Below, piece after piece: positions 25,846 to 34,692 of a stretch of DNA of 64,000 nt (its first letter is position 1; every line of letters starts with the position of its first letter). Under the pieces are notes generated by a model that was not told the DNA's origin, did no database searches, and saw only the letters and a list, made by a program, of their open reading frames with translations. The stretch lies in the NCBI GenBank assembly GCA_040752855.1, contig JBFMHP010000007.1, forward strand, positions 69,854 through 133,853. The letters run 5' to 3'. A program made the translations under genes and the position numbers. This stretch comes from JBFMHP01 sp040752855 (GTDB lineage: Bacteria; Pseudomonadota; Gammaproteobacteria; RBG-16-57-12).

Positions 25846-26841
25846 GTGTTGTATCACGCGCTGGTCATGTGGCTTGCTGTGTCGTTTTTTGGTGTGTCGA
25901 ACTTGGCTGTCGCAGAAGAGGCGAAGAAGGCGCAGGATGGCAAACGCGATACGCCCGAATATTTTGCAATAATCGGCGATGTAACGATATCCAAGGATGA
26001 GTTTGCCGCCTACTTGCGCGCTGGCATGCGGCAACGCTTCTATCATGGGAATGTGCCTGAAAACGAGCTCAAGGCATTCATCAAAGAAAGCGGTGACGAG
26101 ATGATTAATCGCGTGTTGCTGGTTAAGGAGGCCAAGCGCAGAAAGATTGTGGCGGATCCGAAGCAAATTGAAAAACAGCTGGCCGAGGCGGAGCAGAGAT
26201 ACAAGGACGACAAGTATTATCAGGAAAACAAGAAAACCATCTTGCCAGTCTTGCGTAAAGACATAGAAGAAGACTTGTTGGTCGAGGTTCTCAAGCAGCA
26301 GGTCATGAAGGTTTCCGACCCAAAGCCGAAAGAAGTCAAGGAATTCTATGAAGCTAACAAGGATCTGTTCACCACGCCTGCAAAAGATCATGTGTTGATG
26401 ATCTTGCTCAAGGTCGATCCATCCTCGCCTAGCTCTGTGTGGCGGGAAACAGAAAAGAAGGCCTCAGATATACTGGCGAAAATCCGGGCCAAAGAAGATT
26501 TCAAAGAGATGGCGCGCGTGCATTCGGGCGATCCATCAGCCATGAACGGCGGTGACTTGGGGTATCTCCATCGGGGTATGCTGGGGGATGTGGCGCAACA
26601 GGTAATTGATTTGTTGCAGCCGGGCGATGTGTCAGAGCCGGCTATGTTGCTCGAAGGGGTAGCACTGTTCAAGCTGGTCGAAAGGTCAAAGGCCGAGTTG
26701 AATCCATTTGAAGCAGTCCAGGAGCGAGCGACCGGATTGCTCAAGCGTAAGCGCGCGGATGATGCATGGAACACTCTGACGCCGAAGCTGAGAGAGAAGA
26801 CAAAGATTGTCGTCAACGAGCGTCTTCTCGAGATCAATTGA
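25846..26841 (+). CDS. periplasmic PpiC/SurA-type peptidyl-prolyl isomerase
   Basis: A protein of 331 residues. GTG 25846 follows gggagggg at a good distance; a TTG at 25822 is possible but has no site. The signal peptide ends near AVA-EE. A SurA-N-like helical region (about 25-160) precedes a parvulin domain (about 165-270) with HVLMILL, FKEMARVHSGDPSAMNGGDLGY and the GDVSEP segment. It would assist folding of outer-membrane or haem proteins. The large beta-barrel gene follows, so the barrel is the likely client. Confidence 0.88.
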   Translation: MLYHALVMWLAVSFFGVSNLAVAEEAKKAQDGKRDTPEYFAIIGDVTISKDEFAAYLRAGMRQRFYHGNVPENELKAFIKESGDEMINRVLLVKEAKRRKIVADPKQIEKQLAEAEQRYKDDKYYQENKKTILPVLRKDIEEDLLVEVLKQQVMKVSDPKPKEVKEFYEANKDLFTTPAKDHVLMILLKVDPSSPSSVWRETEKKASDILAKIRAKEDFKEMARVHSGDPSAMNGGDLGYLHRGMLGDVAQQVIDLLQPGDVSEPAMLLEGVALFKLVERSKAELNPFEAVQERATGLLKRKRADDAWNTLTPKLREKTKIVVNERLLEIN

Positions 26842-26938
26842 TCGAGAAACGTTCCATTCAATAGCAATATGATTTTTTGTGACAATAGTATAAAGTGTCA
26901 TGCACACTATTTAACGTATCTCGTATGGCGTGAGGGGG

Positions 26939-28687
26939 ATGACCAAGAGGTTATTGTTAACGATCTGCGTGACCGGGGTGTTCATGACCACCGGTGCGCA
27001 GGCATTTACGCCGATTCAAGTCAACGGGGCGATATCCTACAATCACCGGCTATCCCAGTCGGGCGGCTCGGACACGACTACGCAGTACATCCAGGGTGAC
27101 ATCGGTTTTCGCAGCTTCATTTGGCAGCCGTGGTTCATACTGTGGAGCCTCGATTTGTCCAAGGCGTTTACCGATACTGAGAGCGAAAGCTATTCCAGTG
27201 AGGACAATGTTTGGTCCGGAGATCTTGGGTTGGATGTCTTCTCGCGGTCGCGTTTCCCCTTCACGCTGTCGCTTTCGCGCTATCACAGCGCCATCTCGAA
27301 CGTCGATGAGCATTCGCTCGTGGATTTTGATACGACATCTACTTCCACTAAGCTGCGGCTCAATCAGGCATATTCGGCGCTATCGGGCTCCTATTACAAT
27401 GCTTGGTACAATGCCGCAAAGTGGGAGTCAGAGGCGGTTTCTGAGGTCAGTACCGAGAATGTAGGGGTCGCGGGTTCCATGCGGTTTGTTTATCAGACCT
27501 TGCAGCTGAACTTCAATGACGTGGAGACCGATCTGGGTGGTGGAGCCGGTTCTGACGGGTGGACTTTTACCGCTACGCATTTGTTTTCTCCCGGCCCCGA
27601 TTTTTCTGCGACGTCGGCATTTTCAATGAGTAATGATGAGACTCGGAGCTTTACCGGGTTGGGCAAGGAAGTCACCACCTCGGACGATGTCAATGCATCA
27701 AGCAGTCTATACTGGCGTCCAGAGTACAGCGATCTGTCGATGAACGTCGCGGTGCGGTTCAGGCATACGGAAGCGGGTAGCAACAATCCGCTGTTCGAGG
27801 ATGCCGTGACCCGTGATCTGAACCTGGCGCTGGGTGTTAACTACCGCTTGACCAGAAAAATCCGCTTGTTTGCAAGCGTGTCAGCCGGTATTACCGAGGA
27901 AGAGGGGGGTAGTAGGATCGGAAATTCCTCACAAGTGCTCGGCGGAAGTTTTAATTCGGATGCCTATTATTTTGGTAAGACGATATGGCGATGGAATTCA
28001 TCGCTGTCTGGTTCGAATACCTTGACCCGTGGTGGCGGGATGGATGACTCTACCCAGGCGTTGAATGCCGGTCTGGGTCATACCTTGTCGCGTTCCTGGT
28101 TAGTGTCTCGGGTATCGAACATCAGTTTTATGTTTAGTCAAGGCGTATCGGGGAGCAAGACATCGGACGGGGGCGAGGTGAGCAAGAGTATGGCGAACAG
28201 CGCTCGCCTTACCTTTACCCAGAGCGACCGTTCTGGTTCAACTAGTGCATGGCTGACGGTGCAGGATAATCGGTCGCTCGATGATGATTCGTCACAGCAG
28301 CAGTTATTGGCACAGATTTCCAGGAGCCAGACCATGAGCCGGGTGAGCAGCCTTAACGGCAATTTGAGCTATAACTGGTCACGTCAGGACCAGCCAGAGA
28401 CAATAACCGCCGACAGCGACCAAGAAAGGGTCAGCAAGGGCGGTTCAGGCTCGATGAGCTATGTGCACGGACGGGTTTTTGGGGTGTATCGGTTGCAATT
28501 TAATTCGTTGTTGTCACTGCAGCAGGCCTCAGCGTACGCCGGGGAGAAGGTTATTGCGAGCAAGTGGGATAATAATCTTACTTACAACATAGGTTTGCTG
28601 TCGGCCGGGCTTTCGTATAATTTGATCAAACAGGAAGGTCGACCGACTTATATCACCCGTTTATTTCGGGTGACCAGGCGGTTTTAG
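26939..28687 (+). CDS. large outer-membrane beta-barrel protein of the cytochrome cluster
   Basis: A protein of about 582 residues. A signal peptide ends near AQA-FT (about residue 22). The rest consists of alternating polar-hydrophobic strands rich in Ser, Thr, Asn and aromatic residues, with a C-terminal TRRF; by spacing it could form 20 or more strands. No CXXCH motif is present. Placed between a PpiC chaperone and triheme cytochromes, it resembles the porin component of porin-cytochrome conduits, which holds a cytochrome in the outer membrane. The start may be ATG 26939 or GTG 26930. No named family was recognised. Confidence 0.75.
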   Translation: MTKRLLLTICVTGVFMTTGAQAFTPIQVNGAISYNHRLSQSGGSDTTTQYIQGDIGFRSFIWQPWFILWSLDLSKAFTDTESESYSSEDNVWSGDLGLDVFSRSRFPFTLSLSRYHSAISNVDEHSLVDFDTTSTSTKLRLNQAYSALSGSYYNAWYNAAKWESEAVSEVSTENVGVAGSMRFVYQTLQLNFNDVETDLGGGAGSDGWTFTATHLFSPGPDFSATSAFSMSNDETRSFTGLGKEVTTSDDVNASSSLYWRPEYSDLSMNVAVRFRHTEAGSNNPLFEDAVTRDLNLALGVNYRLTRKIRLFASVSAGITEEEGGSRIGNSSQVLGGSFNSDAYYFGKTIWRWNSSLSGSNTLTRGGGMDDSTQALNAGLGHTLSRSWLVSRVSNISFMFSQGVSGSKTSDGGEVSKSMANSARLTFTQSDRSGSTSAWLTVQDNRSLDDDSSQQQLLAQISRSQTMSRVSSLNGNLSYNWSRQDQPETITADSDQERVSKGGSGSMSYVHGRVFGVYRLQFNSLLSLQQASAYAGEKVIASKWDNNLTYNIGLLSAGLSYNLIKQEGRPTYITRLFRVTRRF

Positions 28688-28735
28688 TGTGATATAAATT
28701 TTCGCTATGTGTTTAGTCTGTGGAGAGGAGAGCAA

Positions 28736-29158
28736 ATGAAAATCAAAGACTTTGCAAAGTCAGTGTACTTAGGCTTGCTGGGCATGCTGATGGTCGCGGC
28801 ATTATCGATTTCCACCGCGCATGCCGAGTATGGTGATGTTGTCATCAACAACTATGCGGATGCGGCCGGGATGCGTCCGGTTGTGTTCCCGCACTGGTAT
28901 CATCGCATTCGCTTCCGCTGCAAGGTGTGTCATGCGGATCTCGGCTTCCAGCTGAAGGCTGGTGGCAACAACATCACGATGGAAAAGATCATCGATGGCC
29001 AATTCTGCGGCGCTTGCCACAACGGTGAAATTGCCTGGTCTATCGAGAACTGCGGCATGTGTCACTCAGGTGTACCGGGAACTCCCACCCAAATCCATGG
29101 TAGCACGGTGCAGCGCTTGGTTGCTCCCAGCTACAAAGAAATGACTAAAACGAAATAA
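28736..29158 (+). CDS. triheme c7-type cytochrome
   Basis: A 140-residue exported protein with a signal peptide (cleavage near AHA-EY, residue 30) and three haem sites, CKVCH, CGACH and CGMCH. The pattern of FPHWYH before the first site and NITMEKIIDGQFCGACH at the second matches the c7-type triheme domain. ATG 28736 follows a gagagga site. It is followed 21 bases later by a paralog and probably mediates electron transfer across the periplasm to the beta-barrel upstream. Confidence 0.88.
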   Translation: MKIKDFAKSVYLGLLGMLMVAALSISTAHAEYGDVVINNYADAAGMRPVVFPHWYHRIRFRCKVCHADLGFQLKAGGNNITMEKIIDGQFCGACHNGEIAWSIENCGMCHSGVPGTPTQIHGSTVQRLVAPSYKEMTKTK

Positions 29159-29179
29159 TTCAGGTGGGAGGAGAGAACT

Positions 29180-29821
29180 ATGAATAAGGCCATATTGGCA
29201 AGTTGTGCTTTTCTTGCGTTCGGCATGGTGAGTGTTCAGTCGCAGGCCCAGCAGGCTCCCGCCAGCGCGCCAAAGCAAACGACGGCGAATACGTTCAATC
29301 GCCTGCTGCAGAAGCCCGCGGAAAAGAATCTGGAGCCGGCCAAAGACGGTATCCATGATACTGAAAATGACAGCACCTTCGTGCTGCAACCGCCCAAGGT
29401 TGCGTTCGATTCGCTGGTGAAAAGCGAATTCGGCAATTACGTCGATTGGGTGAAGAGCTTGCGCCAGGAAAAGATCCGCCCGCGTACAGATCGGCTGGGT
29501 TCTGACGAGGAGCAGATGGTCATGGATCTGGATATTGTGCGTGAGGTGCGCGGAACGATGCCGGATGTAGTGTTTCCCCATAAGGCGCATACCGAGTGGC
29601 TGCAGTGCTCGAACTGTCATCCGGATATCTTTGTGCCGCAGCAGGGCGCCAATCGCATGAACATGTCGTCGATTTTGCTCGGTCAGAAATGCGGTGTGTG
29701 TCATGGCAAGGTGGCCTTCCCCGTTGTGACCAATACCTGCCGCACCTGTCACTCGAAGCCCAAGCCGGAAGGCTGGAAACCATCCAAGAGCGCGGCAAGC
29801 TTGGAGAATCCTTGGCAGTGA
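29180..29821 (+). CDS. triheme c7-type cytochrome with N-terminal extension
   Basis: A 213-residue exported protein with a signal peptide (cleavage near SQA-QQ). The extension carries KDGIHDTENDSTFVLQPP (about 55-72), then a c7-type triheme domain with FPHKAH, CSNCH, CGVCH and CRTCH. The IHDxEND segment is also in the paralog at 31514, so it is a conserved part of this family and perhaps an interaction patch. A ggtgggaggag site precedes the ATG. A strong terminator follows. Confidence 0.88.
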   Translation: MNKAILASCAFLAFGMVSVQSQAQQAPASAPKQTTANTFNRLLQKPAEKNLEPAKDGIHDTENDSTFVLQPPKVAFDSLVKSEFGNYVDWVKSLRQEKIRPRTDRLGSDEEQMVMDLDIVREVRGTMPDVVFPHKAHTEWLQCSNCHPDIFVPQQGANRMNMSSILLGQKCGVCHGKVAFPVVTNTCRTCHSKPKPEGWKPSKSAASLENPWQ

Positions 29822-29865
29822 TCTGACGTGCTGATTCAGAGTATCGCGGTGATGTGATCACAAAG

Positions 29866-29905
29866 GCGCGGATGATGGGGAGACTCATTATCCGCGCTTT
29901 TTTTT
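29866..29905 (+). terminator. intrinsic terminator after triheme cytochrome pair
   Basis: An 8-bp stem (gcgcggat at 29866-29873, atccgcgc at 29890-29897) is followed by eight T. It ends the transcript of the barrel and the two triheme cytochromes. Confidence 0.9.
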
Positions 29906-29943
29906 GGCGCATAATCAATACAGTGCATGAGAGGGGGTTGGGG

Positions 29944-31470
29944 ATGTGGCATTCGAAATACTTATATATGCTCGTGCCGCTGGCGCTATCGGGATGCGCC
30001 GCTCAGGAGACGAAGCCGATGGTCATGGCGCCGATTCATGTGGCTGATGCCAAGCAGGCGCTTCAACCTTCAAGCCAGACGGATGCGGTTACTCCCTTGG
30101 TCGCGCCGGCGGTTGACGCGAAGGAGGAGCGGACGGATCTGGCAGTGCCCGCCCAGGTGAGCAAAGACGCGGATGGTAAGAAGCAGGAACCTACTGCCCC
30201 GGCGCACGCAAACACTCCAGCCGGTGTGAATTCCTCCGCCCAACAGGACGGGCGGCGATTTGTAATTTCGGTTGGTGCCAAGGATTCATCACACCCCTTC
30301 TTTGGCGTGGGCGATTCGATGGGATTTTCAATCAATGGTGTGCAAGGTGGCGAGATCGTGCTGGTGCGGGGAGAGCAATACATCCTGCAGGTCAACTCGA
30401 CTCCCTTGCATGATGTGTATTTGTCGGGTGACAAGATGGGTTGGGGCGCGGCGGTGATCGAAGAGGGGGTGCAAGGGAATTTTATCTATGAGGGACAGAT
30501 TGTGTTTACTCCGGGCCCAAGCACTCCGGACGTGATTTATTACCAATGCCAAAATCACAAGGCGATGGGCTCGCGCATCTTTGTGATCAATAAGGGGGAG
30601 TCCAGTAACTTGGAGGCGCTGCGCGCGAAACATGGTCCGATGATGGACGGGGCGGGTGCCGGTGGCGCGGTGGTTGAGATTGCCCCAGCCGAGGTTGACA
30701 AGAAACTTGCGTATGCCAATTTGGTGCTGATGTCCAAGCCGGCAACGCGCGTGCGGAGCAGCACCAACCCGGAGGCGGTTCGTTTGTTGCAGGATGGTGA
30801 AGGGTTGATCGAGCAGGCCAAGGCGCATAAAGCCAAGGGCGCCTACTCGCACGCGGTGATGCTGATCGATGAAGCGCTGCGCAAGATCAGCTCGGCGACG
30901 CAGATGGTTCCGAGTGAGAGCGTAAAGGAGGAAAACCGCAAGCGCTATGACGGGCTTTTGAAGACTGTCGCCGACTTGAAGGTAACCTATCAGGACGCGG
31001 CGAAGAAGGTGGCGCAAAGCCGCGGCAAGAATGAAGTGGTGAAGTACGACGAGCAGAAAGTGGCGGGTCTCGAGGCGCAGGCGAAGACCCTGGCTGGCAA
31101 GGAGCAATTTGCGGAGGCGGCCGCCTCCCTGCAGGAGGTGGATAAAGAAATCACGCTGGCGATCAATCAGATGTTGCATGCGCAGGAGTTGATTTATGAT
31201 CTCAAGATCGATACCCCTGAAGGGGAGTATCGCTATGAACTGGATCGCTATTTGGGATACAAGGAGCTGGTGCCTGTTGCGCTGCGCGAGAAAAATCCTG
31301 AGCCGGGCCAGAAAATGTTGTTTGAGTCCTTTGTGAATCAAGCCGATGCATTGCATAATACGGCTGAGGATTTTGCCAAAAATAAAAAATATCCTGAGGC
31401 TATCCGCACGATTCAGGAGGCCATTACGAAGTTGCGTCGCGGGTTGACCCTGCTAGGTGTCAGTCAATAG
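29944..31470 (+). CDS. lipoprotein with cupredoxin-like domain and helical C-terminal region
   Basis: A 508-residue lipoprotein (lipobox LALSGC near residue 17) with a low-complexity Ala/Pro linker to about residue 95. A beta domain (about 100-225) follows with His156 in TPLHDVY and a Cys202-x2-His205-x2-Met208 loop (YYQCQNHKAMG). The His plus Cys-His-Met set is the layout of a type 1 copper site. The remaining residues 240-508 are helical and TPR-like or coiled. It sits between two groups of triheme cytochromes, so it may pass electrons by copper. The ATG at 29944 follows gaggggg. Copper binding is inferred from the motif only. Confidence 0.72.
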   Translation: MWHSKYLYMLVPLALSGCAAQETKPMVMAPIHVADAKQALQPSSQTDAVTPLVAPAVDAKEERTDLAVPAQVSKDADGKKQEPTAPAHANTPAGVNSSAQQDGRRFVISVGAKDSSHPFFGVGDSMGFSINGVQGGEIVLVRGEQYILQVNSTPLHDVYLSGDKMGWGAAVIEEGVQGNFIYEGQIVFTPGPSTPDVIYYQCQNHKAMGSRIFVINKGESSNLEALRAKHGPMMDGAGAGGAVVEIAPAEVDKKLAYANLVLMSKPATRVRSSTNPEAVRLLQDGEGLIEQAKAHKAKGAYSHAVMLIDEALRKISSATQMVPSESVKEENRKRYDGLLKTVADLKVTYQDAAKKVAQSRGKNEVVKYDEQKVAGLEAQAKTLAGKEQFAEAAASLQEVDKEITLAINQMLHAQELIYDLKIDTPEGEYRYELDRYLGYKELVPVALREKNPEPGQKMLFESFVNQADALHNTAEDFAKNKKYPEAIRTIQEAITKLRRGLTLLGVSQ

Positions 31471-31513
31471 GGGGCGGGTGTGATGTACGGTTGTAGAAGA
31501 ATGGGTGGCTAAC

Positions 31514-32077
31514 ATGCACATATGCAGGTTAAGGTCGGTATTCGCAATAGCGCTGGCGGGCATGTGTGCCGCATCGCCGAACGTGCTTGCCGAGTTCGAC
31601 AGTCAGGCGCATTTCCAGTTGCACAACAAGGCGATCCCTCTCGGTGAAGACGGCATCCACGACCCCGAGAATGATGCCGTAGAAATCTTGCAGGCGCCCT
31701 ACCAGGCGTTGAAGGATTTTCCGCGCGATGCCGGCGGGTTGATCGACTGGATCGGTGCGATCGACAATGGCTTGATCACGCCGCGGGCCGATCTGGCGGG
31801 CAAGGAGAAGATGCACGCGATCGACTTTGATCTGATTTTGCAGAACACCTCGTCCATGCCTTATGTCCGTTTCCCTCATCTGCCGCATACCAAGTGGCTG
31901 ACGTGTCAGAACTGCCATCCGGCAATTTTCTTGCCGCAAAAAGGCGGCAATTTCATCACCATGGCCGCCATTATGCAGGGCGAATTCTGCGGCGCATGCC
32001 ACGGTAAGATAGCATTTCCGCCATTGGAGTGTGCAAGATGTCACAGTGTACCCAAAGAATCTGGCGGCTTGCGCTGA
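31514..32077 (+). CDS. triheme c7-type cytochrome with N-terminal extension
   Basis: A 187-residue exported protein with a signal peptide (cleavage near VLA-EF). It has the segment EDGIHDPENDAVEILQAP and a c7-type domain with CQNCH, CGACH and CARCH. It is clearly paralogous to the 29180 protein throughout. ATG 31514 follows gggtgg; GTG 31505 is an alternative. The 3' end overlaps the next lipoprotein gene by 40 bases, which suggests coupled expression with the propeller lipoproteins. Confidence 0.87.
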   Translation: MHICRLRSVFAIALAGMCAASPNVLAEFDSQAHFQLHNKAIPLGEDGIHDPENDAVEILQAPYQALKDFPRDAGGLIDWIGAIDNGLITPRADLAGKEKMHAIDFDLILQNTSSMPYVRFPHLPHTKWLTCQNCHPAIFLPQKGGNFITMAAIMQGEFCGACHGKIAFPPLECARCHSVPKESGGLR

Positions 32078-33447
32078 TTCTAGGCCTGCTGGCGGCCGCC
32101 GGCGGTTCGCTGACCGGTTGCGCTTCGAACAAGCAGGCTGCCAAATCCATCGATCCCCATGCCGATGCGCTGGGTGAGGATGCGACTCCGCTTGATGCCG
32201 GCGGCGACATTGTAGTAGAGGAGGATGCCTCATTGGCGGGGGGGGCGGCCGATGAGGCTGGCCTGGATATCTTCGGCGATGGAGGGGAAAGCCAGGCTGC
32301 GCTCGATGAGCCGCCAGCCGATGCGGCGCCTGATCTGAAGAATCTGCCGGCTGCCGAGCCGCAGGTCGCGCTTGAAGAGCCTGCCGCAGGCGAGGACATC
32401 TTGGCCTCCGGCAAGCAGGTTCCGGCGGTGACCAGTCTGGATAAAGCCCCGCAGGCCGCGCCCGGAGCGGATACTGGCGAGTCCATGGGGCTTGCCACCC
32501 TGGAGGATGTCTACTCATCCTTTGCCAAGGAAAAGGGGGGCGATGAGCCTGTGAGCAGCGCCCCCGCGCCTGCATGGAAGCCGTTTGAGTTTGTGAGATA
32601 CATCGATGGCGGCTTGGATGGGCTCGAAAGCAGATTGGCGCAAAAGATTGTCGGCAGCCAGAAGCTGCGCCTGGTCTCTCCCTTGTATTTTGCCGGGACG
32701 GAAGATTCGCTGTATATCGTGGATGACGGTCTCATGCGCATTTTCCGCTATATGCTCGAAAAAGACACGATGCTGTCGATCATCGATGTCAGCCAGTATT
32801 TCAAGGGCAAGCCTGGTGATCTGGATGTCAGTGATACCGGCTATATCTTCGTGGCTGATCCGGCTGGCCGGCGCGTGTTGAAGTTCTCGCCCAGCAACAA
32901 ATTGGTGGGGATTTTTGAAGACAGCATGAATCTCGCGCGCCCTGAGCGGGTGTATTACGATGACGAGCTCAAGAAGCTCTATGTCGCCGACAGCGTTTAT
33001 AGTCGAATTCTTGTCTTTAACGATATCGGTGTGCCGCTCTATGCCGTCGGCACGCGCGGGAAAGAGCAAGGAGAATTCATTGCGATCACCGGTATGGCAA
33101 ATGCTGGTGATAAATTCTATGTCACCGATCGGATCGGGTTGCGCGCGCAAAAGATCTCAAATACGGGAGTGCCGCTGAGTTCGTTCGGCCAGGATGTGCT
33201 GACGGCCCCTTCGGCCATCGCCGCCGACAAATACGGCCGGATTATCATTAGCGATACGGGTGATGACCAGCTCAAGATCTTCGAGGAAGGTTATCTCCGG
33301 GCATCGGCGGGAGGAACCGGCATGGGGCAGATCAAATTTCGCGATGTGAGCGATCTGTGGGTGCACGATGATACGCTGTTTGTGCTGGAGCGCTTGAATC
33401 GCCGCATTCAGGTGTTGAAATTGATCCCGCCGTTGACGGGGGGCTAG
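32038..33447 (+). CDS. beta-propeller lipoprotein with long acidic linker
   Basis: A 469-residue lipoprotein (lipobox SLTGC near residue 28). An acidic, Ala/Asp/Glu-rich linker runs to about residue 150, followed by an NHL/6-bladed propeller-like domain (blades such as GDLDVSDTGYIFVADPAGRRV, VYYDDELKKLYVADSVYSRI, AIAADKYGRIIISDTGDDQL). The long flexible linker may let the propeller reach across the periplasm or outside the cell. Translation starts inside the triheme gene and ends one base before the next propeller lipoprotein. Confidence 0.82.
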   Translation: MSQCTQRIWRLALILGLLAAAGGSLTGCASNKQAAKSIDPHADALGEDATPLDAGGDIVVEEDASLAGGAADEAGLDIFGDGGESQAALDEPPADAAPDLKNLPAAEPQVALEEPAAGEDILASGKQVPAVTSLDKAPQAAPGADTGESMGLATLEDVYSSFAKEKGGDEPVSSAPAPAWKPFEFVRYIDGGLDGLESRLAQKIVGSQKLRLVSPLYFAGTEDSLYIVDDGLMRIFRYMLEKDTMLSIIDVSQYFKGKPGDLDVSDTGYIFVADPAGRRVLKFSPSNKLVGIFEDSMNLARPERVYYDDELKKLYVADSVYSRILVFNDIGVPLYAVGTRGKEQGEFIAITGMANAGDKFYVTDRIGLRAQKISNTGVPLSSFGQDVLTAPSAIAADKYGRIIISDTGDDQLKIFEEGYLRASAGGTGMGQIKFRDVSDLWVHDDTLFVLERLNRRIQVLKLIPPLTGG

Positions 33448-34545
33448 ATGTACCGCAGTACGAGTACGCGCGCGACGCAATTGCTTTACCTCATCCTGGC
33501 TGGAGTGCTGCTTTCCGGCTGTGCAGAGACCAAGCACATCTTTCGTTACGTGGAGTCCGATCAGCAGAAGGTGTGGCCTCTTCCGCCGGAGCCGCCGCGC
33601 TACCAGTATGTGGGGCTTCTGACCGGAGAGCCAAATTTTGTGGCCGATTCCACGGCTGGTTTTCGCCAAAGTCTCACCAAGGCGTTTTTGTGGGTGGCGG
33701 GCGTTTTCGGTCGAGAAGAGCGGCCACTTACGCTGCAGCGCCCGCAAACCGGGGTTGTCGACGCCGCCGGTCGGATCCTGGTGACCGATGTCAGCCGGCA
33801 AGCCGTCTACGTCTTTGACACCGCGCGCGGAAAATTCGAGGTTTGGGAGGACGCCGGGACCAATACCCGGTTTGTCGCGCCGATTGGCATTGCGATCGCG
33901 GCCGATGGCAGCGTGCTGGTGGCTGACGCCGAGTTGGGTTCCGTGGTCCGGCTGGACAAGTCCGGCAAGCCCCTCGGGCGGTTGGGGGGCGGGGTGCTCA
34001 AGCGGCCCTCCGGTCTGGCCTATGACCCGGCCAAGGGCTGGATCTATGTGGCCGATACCCATGAGCACAATCTCAAGGTGTTTGACATCGAGGGGCGCTT
34101 CATCAAGTTGATCGGCAAGCGCGGGGAAGAGCCCGGAACCTTCAACGGCCCGACCCACTTGGCCTTTGTCAATAATCGACTCTATGTCACGGACGCCCTA
34201 AATGCGCGCATCCAGATCTTTGACAACAATGGCGAGTTCCAGACGACTTTTGGGCGCCGAGGCGTCTATCTGGGCGATATGCCCCATCCCAAGGGGGTGA
34301 CCAGCGATGCCGGCGGCCGAATCTACGTTGTGGAATCCTATTACGACCATTTGCTGATCTATGATGAGCAGGGTCGCTTTCTACTGCCGATCGGCGGCGC
34401 GGGGCAGGCTATCGGAGAGTTCAACCTGCCATCCGGCGCTTGGACCGATGATCGTGGCCTGATCTATGTGTCGGACATGTTCAATCAGCGCATCGTCATC
34501 CTGAAGTATCTCGATGATCAGGCGCCCGCCGCAGCCAGCAAATGA
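33448..34545 (+). CDS. NHL-repeat beta-propeller lipoprotein
   Basis: A 365-residue lipoprotein (lipobox LLSGC near residue 25) with the linker VWPLPPEPPRYQYVG, then about six NHL blades (TGVVDAAGRILVTDVSRQAV, GIAIAADGSVLVADAELGSV, GVTSDAGGRIYVVESYYDHL). It starts immediately after the stop of the preceding propeller gene. Together with the proteins at 23530 and 49232 it defines a lipoprotein propeller family tied to multiheme cytochromes. No enzyme motif is visible. Confidence 0.85.
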   Translation: MYRSTSTRATQLLYLILAGVLLSGCAETKHIFRYVESDQQKVWPLPPEPPRYQYVGLLTGEPNFVADSTAGFRQSLTKAFLWVAGVFGREERPLTLQRPQTGVVDAAGRILVTDVSRQAVYVFDTARGKFEVWEDAGTNTRFVAPIGIAIAADGSVLVADAELGSVVRLDKSGKPLGRLGGGVLKRPSGLAYDPAKGWIYVADTHEHNLKVFDIEGRFIKLIGKRGEEPGTFNGPTHLAFVNNRLYVTDALNARIQIFDNNGEFQTTFGRRGVYLGDMPHPKGVTSDAGGRIYVVESYYDHLLIYDEQGRFLLPIGGAGQAIGEFNLPSGAWTDDRGLIYVSDMFNQRIVILKYLDDQAPAAASK

Positions 34546-34692
34546 CGTTCGGGTGGGCGCAGCGTTTTCTGTGGTGGTCAACTCCTGGCTGTGAGCGGAG
34601 CGATTCGATGAAACGGCTTGCGCATCGGAGCTGAGCGGGTGAAAATTGACTCCATTTGTAGGGTATAGGGCTCCTGAGCCGGTGATGCAGTG

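Noticed and set aside
34620..34692. Promoter before the ResB-like gene (TTGACT near 34655)
   Set aside because: The nearest TATA-like hexamer lies about 12 bases away, too close for a sigma-70 pair.
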